Assembly: GCA_945876285.1 (NCBI GenBank)
Contig: CAMCNO010000001.1
Coordinates: 1-64,000, forward strand
Source of the DNA: an uncultured Clostridia bacterium
GTDB lineage: Bacteria; Bacillota; Clostridia; Oscillospirales; Oscillospiraceae
Length of the DNA stretch: 64,000 nt
Direction of reading: 5' to 3'
A program made the translations under genes and the position numbers. Under the pieces are notes generated by a model. It had not been told where the DNA came from, ran no database searches, and saw nothing but the letters and a program-made list of their open reading frames with translations. Positions 60,491 to 64,000 of the stretch are shown in pieces; the stretch's first letter is position 1, and every line of letters begins with the position of its first letter.

Positions 60491-60519
60491 AAAAGAACGC
60501 CCTGACGGGCGTTCTTTTT
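60489..60519. terminator. Bidirectional terminator
   Basis: AAAAGAACGCCC (60491-60502), TGAC loop, GGGCGTTCTTTT (60507-60518). It lies between the convergent DHHW and rhodanese genes. Confidence 0.9.
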
Positions 60520-60527
60520 ACTTCCTG

Positions 60528-60953
60528 TCAGTCAGTGGTCGTCTCATAGGGCCAGTCGATGATGCCACCGAAGTCGTAGACATTGGAAAAGCCCATATCC
60601 CGCAGCTTTTTGGCCGCCTCAGCGCTGCGGCGGCCGGAACGGCAGTAGAGCAGAAGCTCCGTGTCCTTTCCGAAGGGGAAGGGCATATCCGCCGCAATGA
60701 AATCGTTGGGCAGGCACACGGCACCGGGGATGTGGCCCTGGTCAAATTCCTCCTGAGTGCGGACATCCAGCACAACGGCCTCACTGTTCTCGTCCATTCG
60801 CTGCTTGGCTTCCTCTGCGGTGAGAATGCCAGTGTTCTCGCTGGAGGGCTGAGGAGTGACCTGTGCAGAGTTGGGCTTCATCCGGGCGGTGCAGAATTTG
60901 ATGGCTGCCATGCCAAAGCAGATGATGGCTGCCAGTAAAAAGAATTGTTTCAT
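60528..60953 (-). CDS. Membrane-anchored rhodanese-like protein
   Basis: A 141-aa protein with one N-terminal helix (about 4-20) and a single rhodanese domain (41-138). The active-site loop is LYCRSGRRSAEA with Cys104 and the usual CRSGxR pattern. AVVLDVRTQEEFDQGHIPGA is the family start. It may handle sulfane sulfur or act in redox signalling near the membrane. It is coupled (ATGA) to the small gene upstream. Confidence 0.9.
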   Translation of the reverse strand: MKQFFLLAAIICFGMAAIKFCTARMKPNSAQVTPQPSSENTGILTAEEAKQRMDENSEAVVLDVRTQEEFDQGHIPGAVCLPNDFIAADMPFPFGKDTELLLYCRSGRRSAEAAKKLRDMGFSNVYDFGGIIDWPYETTTD

Positions 60954-61132
60954 GAGTTGATCTCCTTTTCTGATTGATCGTGTATATGCAGAATGCTTCG
61001 GATATTAGGGGCGAATTCCCTGGACAGGCACTGGATGGCCAGTTCTTCTCCGGCAGAGAGCGCCGCCAGCAGGCACAGGGCCAGGGGGATACGGGCCAGC
61101 GACAGCAGGTTCGCCGGAGTGAAAAAAGCCAT
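60950..61132 (-). CDS. 60-aa small membrane protein of unknown function
   Basis: The product starts FFTPANLLSLARIPLALCLL after Met-Ala, has one helix (about 8-27), and then a polar tail (CLSREFAPNIRSILHIHDQS). The helix resembles the first segment of CDP-alcohol phosphatidyltransferases (PgsA-type NxLTxxR-P-L), but the catalytic DGxxAR motif is absent, so it is either a remnant or an unrelated small protein. ATG 61132 has GGGAG at 6 nt and a promoter upstream. It overlaps the rhodanese gene by 4 nt. Confidence 0.6.
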   Translation of the reverse strand: MAFFTPANLLSLARIPLALCLLAALSAGEELAIQCLSREFAPNIRSILHIHDQSEKEINS

Positions 61133-61159
61133 AGATGTCTCCCAAAGCTAGTTTTTTCT

Positions 61160-61188
61160 AGGGTAGCACAGTCTATGGCATCCGTCAA
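61160..61188 (-). promoter_or_regulatory. Promoter of the small protein-rhodanese operon
   Basis: Minus strand: TTGACG (61188-61183), 17 nt, TACCCT (61165-61160) with an extended TGC before the -10. Confidence 0.45.
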
Positions 61189-61201
61189 ATGAAACCTGCG
61201 G

Positions 61202-61230
61202 TTGACCCCGCCGGGATTTTGTCCTAAAAT
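61202..61230 (+). promoter_or_regulatory. Sigma-A promoter of pcrA
   Basis: TTGACC (61202-61207), 17 nt, TAAAAT (61225-61230). No LexA box was seen here. Confidence 0.7.
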
Positions 61231-61262
61231 AGTCACCGAGATTATAGAAAACTGGTGAACAT

Positions 61263-63773
61263 ATGACTGACTTCAACACACGTTATATTGCTGCACGGAA
61301 AGCCGTCATCGCGGCGGATCTGCGGCGGCTGAATCCCATGCAGCGCCAGGCCGCCATGACCACGGAGGGGCCGCTGCTGCTGCTGGCGGGCGCCGGCTCC
61401 GGCAAAACCACTGTCCTCATTCAGCGGGTGTACAACCTGCTGACCTACGGACGGGGCAGCGACTCCGATGTTGTGCCTGATTGGGCCACGGAGGAGGACC
61501 TGGCGTTTCTGGAGAACTTCCTTGAGCATCCTGATACGATGGAGGTGGACCGTGCCCGCCGGCTCTGCGCCGTGGATGTGCCCCGGCCTTGGGAAATCAT
61601 TGCCATTACCTTCACCAACAAGGCGGCGGGGGAGTTAAAGAACCGTCTGGCCGCCCGGCTGGGGCCTGTTGCCAACGACATCTGGGCCTCTACTTTCCAC
61701 TCCGCCTGCGTGCGTATCCTACGGCGGGACATCGACCGCATCGGCTTTGATAAGGACTTTACCATCTATGACACCGATGACTCCAAACGGGTCATCAAGG
61801 ATATTCTGAAAGAGCTGAACCTGGACGAAAAGGCTTTTCAGCCCAAGAGCATCCTCAGCATCATCAGCAGCTCCAAGGACAAATATGAAAGCCCGGATCA
61901 GTTTGCGGCGAAGCACAACAACGAGATGGACTGGAAGATGGCCCGCATCGCCAAGGTCTACGCCCGGTACACGCAAAAACTCCGGGCGGCTAACGCTCTG
62001 GACTTCGACGACATCATCTATCATACGGTGACTCTTTTGCAGCAGGAGCCGGAGGTGTTGGCTTACTACCAGAACAAGTTCCGCTATGTGTTGGTGGACG
62101 AGTACCAGGACACCAACCACATGCAGTACTTGCTGACAAGCCTCCTGGCGGGCGGGCGGAAGAACCTATGCGTGGTGGGCGACGACGACCAGTCCATCTA
62201 CCGCTTCCGGGGCGCCAACATCGAAAACATCCTGAATTTTGAGCAGCAGTATCCCGACACCCGGACGATCCGCCTGGAGCAGAACTACCGCTCCACGCAG
62301 AACATTTTAGACGCAGCCAACGCTGTCATCAAAAACAACCAGGGCCGGAAGGGAAAGACCCTCTGGACGGACAACGGCAGCGGAGACGTGGTGACGGTGA
62401 AGACCACCTTCAACGAAAGTGACGAGGCAAACTACGTGGTGGGCGACATCCTCATGGGGGTAAACCGGGGGCGGTCATTCCGGGACACGGCGGTGCTGTA
62501 CCGCATGAACGCCCAGTCCAACGCTCTGGAATATGCCATGAAGCGCAACGGCATCCCCTACAAGGTGGTAGGCGGCATGAAGTTCTTCGACCGTGCCGAG
62601 GTCAAGGATATGCTGGCCTATTTGTGCGTCCTGAACAACCCGCTGGACGACCTGCGGCTGCGGCGCGTCATCAACAACCCGTCCCGGGGCATCGGCGCCA
62701 CCACGCTGGACAAGGTGGCGCTGCTGGCGGAAGGGCAGGGTGCGTCCCTCTATGAAATTATCCGCAATGCGGATCTGTTCCCGGAGCTGAAAAGCGCATC
62801 TGCCAAGCTGCTGAAATTCGCGGACCTTATTGACGGCCTCCGCCGCCAGGGGGCGGAATTGGCCCTGCCGGAGTTTTACGACGCCGTCTGCGACCAGACC
62901 GGCTATGTGAAAGCCCTGGAGGACAAGAACGACATGGAGAGCCGGGGCCGCATTGAGAACGTGCAGGAATTGAAGTCCAACATCCTGGGTTTCCTGGAGC
63001 AGGATCCGGAGGACGCCACTTTGTCCGGCTTTCTGAACGAGATCGCCCTGTACACGGACCTGGACAGCGTGGAGGCGGACGACAACTGCGTCACCATGAT
63101 GACCATTCACTCCGCCAAGGGCCTGGAATTCCCGGCAGTGTATGTGGTGGGCATGGAGGAAGGAATCTTCCCCGGCTCCTCCGCACAGTATGACCCGGAG
63201 GAACTTGAAGAAGAACGTCGGCTTTGCTATGTGGCCATGACCCGGGCCAAGGAGAAGCTGACCCTCACCAACTGCCGCCAGAGAATGTTGTATGGCCGTA
63301 CCAGCGCCAATAAGGCGTCCCGGTTCCTGGACGAGATTCCGGAGAACAATATGTGCTGGCAGAGCAAGCCGGAGCCGAGATATGGCGGCATGGGCGGCGA
63401 CGATACTTTCGGCGGCGACCGTTACGAGGGAGGCTTCGGCGGCACGTCCTACGGCGGATACGGCCAGCGCGCCTCCCGCCCGGCTTCCAGCGGAACAACC
63501 TGGAGCAGCGGCGGTGTCCACAGCTACCGGGATACCGCTGCCAAGACGCCGCCACAGCGGACGCTGCAGTCTGTGCGGAAAAACACTGCCTCTGCCGCAC
63601 CGCTGATGCAGCTCCAGCAGGGAGATATGGTGGAGCATACGGCGTTTGGAAAAGGTATGGTGCTGTCTGTCCGGCCCATGGGCGGAGACGCCCTGGTGGA
63701 AGTCGCCTTCGACCAGGTAGGTGCCAAGAGGCTGATGCTGAAATCCGCTGGGAACCATATGAAAAAGCTGTAA
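61263..63773 (+). CDS. pcrA: ATP-dependent DNA helicase PcrA/UvrD
   Basis: An 836-aa SF1A helicase. The Q motif LNPMQRQAAM and Walker A LLLAGAGSGKTTVL lie near 24 and 40, motif II DEYQDTNHMQ near 279, QNYRSTQNILDAANAVI near 340, and motif V/VI HSAKGLEFPAVYVVG...VAMTRAKE near 617-664. The C-terminal Tudor-like domain GDMVEHTAFGKGMVLSV binds RNA polymerase in homologues. It is about 100 aa longer than B. subtilis PcrA because of an insertion of roughly 45 aa between motifs I and Ia (about 62-107) and a Gly/Tyr-rich linker (about 700-770). The RBS is weak. Confidence 0.95.
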   Translation: MTDFNTRYIAARKAVIAADLRRLNPMQRQAAMTTEGPLLLLAGAGSGKTTVLIQRVYNLLTYGRGSDSDVVPDWATEEDLAFLENFLEHPDTMEVDRARRLCAVDVPRPWEIIAITFTNKAAGELKNRLAARLGPVANDIWASTFHSACVRILRRDIDRIGFDKDFTIYDTDDSKRVIKDILKELNLDEKAFQPKSILSIISSSKDKYESPDQFAAKHNNEMDWKMARIAKVYARYTQKLRAANALDFDDIIYHTVTLLQQEPEVLAYYQNKFRYVLVDEYQDTNHMQYLLTSLLAGGRKNLCVVGDDDQSIYRFRGANIENILNFEQQYPDTRTIRLEQNYRSTQNILDAANAVIKNNQGRKGKTLWTDNGSGDVVTVKTTFNESDEANYVVGDILMGVNRGRSFRDTAVLYRMNAQSNALEYAMKRNGIPYKVVGGMKFFDRAEVKDMLAYLCVLNNPLDDLRLRRVINNPSRGIGATTLDKVALLAEGQGASLYEIIRNADLFPELKSASAKLLKFADLIDGLRRQGAELALPEFYDAVCDQTGYVKALEDKNDMESRGRIENVQELKSNILGFLEQDPEDATLSGFLNEIALYTDLDSVEADDNCVTMMTIHSAKGLEFPAVYVVGMEEGIFPGSSAQYDPEELEEERRLCYVAMTRAKEKLTLTNCRQRMLYGRTSANKASRFLDEIPENNMCWQSKPEPRYGGMGGDDTFGGDRYEGGFGGTSYGGYGQRASRPASSGTTWSSGGVHSYRDTAAKTPPQRTLQSVRKNTASAAPLMQLQQGDMVEHTAFGKGMVLSVRPMGGDALVEVAFDQVGAKRLMLKSAGNHMKKL

Positions 63774-63781
63774 AAAAAGAA

Positions 63782-63820
63782 CCGTCCGAAGCGCAAAATT
63801 GCGTTTCGGACGGGCTTTTT
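63782..63820. terminator. Terminator after pcrA
   Basis: CCGTCCGAAGCGC (63782-63794) pairs with GCGTTTCGGACGG (63801-63813) with one G-U pair, followed by GCTTTTT. An A run before it allows use from the other side too. Confidence 0.88.
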
Positions 63821-64000
63821 ATTCCTCTGTGTAAAGTTCGCCCTCGTTGGCTTCTTCCTCAGTGGCCTCTCCGGGCAGTTCTGTTGGGAAGTATATCTGA
63901 AGGACCGCCTGCGGGCGATTGAAGGACACCGCGGCGTGGCGGTTCCGCTTTTGGGCAGCTTCCTCCAGGGCCTGTACCAGTTGGACGAGCACCTCCCGGG
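63819..64000 (-). CDS. C-terminal part of an unknown protein (truncated by the window edge)
   Basis: An open minus-strand frame enters at 64000 and stops with TAA at 63821-63819. About 60 residues are visible: a helical piece (VLVQLVQALEEAAQKRNR), a short strand-like part (HAAVSFNRPQAVLQIYF), and a strongly acidic tail (GEATEEEANEGELYTEE). The frame ends at a terminator hairpin, which supports it as real. I do not recognise the family. Confidence 0.55.
   Translation of the reverse strand, partial: REVLVQLVQALEEAAQKRNRHAAVSFNRPQAVLQIYFPTELPGEATEEEANEGELYTEE

Overview
The window is a GC-rich chromosomal segment of an anaerobic, endospore-forming Clostridia bacterium, most like the gut Oscillospiraceae (Flavonifractor/Oscillibacter/Lawsonibacter type). 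The evidence is the set of sporulation loci (complete spoIIIAA-AH, spoIIGA-sigE, spoIIAA-AB-sigF), a V-type ATPase operon, a flavodiiron protein, TTG and GTG starts with strong Shine-Dalgarno sites, and clostridial families such as DUF4364, DUF951, DUF3048, DUF4358 and TIGR03915/TIGR03916. The genus is inferred from gene content, not measured.

Layout. Bases 1-54 are the right end of an IS200/IS605-type element. Then come DUF4364, a DUF3048 lipoprotein and a conserved Cys-rich clostridial protein (1955-2797), whose terminator is followed directly by an ORF-less group IIC intron (2842-3506). A LysR regulator and a D-2-hydroxyacid dehydrogenase are divergent from promoters that share one -35 box. 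5604-10234 is the spoIIIA operon. 10323-20679 is a housekeeping block: asp23, nusB, xseA, xseB, ispA, OLE RNA, oapA, dxs, tlyA, nadK, argR, recN. 21216-29910 is a nine-gene V-ATPase operon whose c subunit keeps the Na+-site residues. 30102-32795 holds a flavodiiron protein and an AbrB/glycosyltransferase pair. 32853-36003 (minus) is gltX-spoIIM-asnA. 36216-40273 is trpS, wecA, wecB and an unknown membrane protein. 40318-44399 holds three small unknown proteins, nth, rarA and an S1 protein. 44482-46454 is DUF951, a 30-aa membrane peptide, spoIIGA and sigE. 46458-49440 is a T-box riboswitch and valS. 50437-51904 is the spoIIA operon. 51792-54170 (minus) is an operon under three LexA-box-like operators, coding for a 41-aa membrane peptide and the TIGR03916/TIGR03915 pair. 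An ECF sigma/membrane-protein pair, a threonine aldolase, a DUF4358-MBOAT-DHHW cell-surface acylation cluster, a rhodanese, pcrA and a partial gene close the window.

Highlights. (1) 13724-14379 is an OLE (ornate, large, extremophilic) RNA. It has its own promoter, complementary ends and the canonical setting (ispA upstream, oapA and dxs downstream), here in what looks like a mesophilic gut lineage. (2) The TIGR03915/TIGR03916 operon carries three SOS-box-like palindromes around a near-consensus promoter and begins with an unannotated 41-aa membrane peptide. (3) Both mobile elements sit exactly against stop codons of neighbouring genes. No tRNA, rRNA or CRISPR array was seen.
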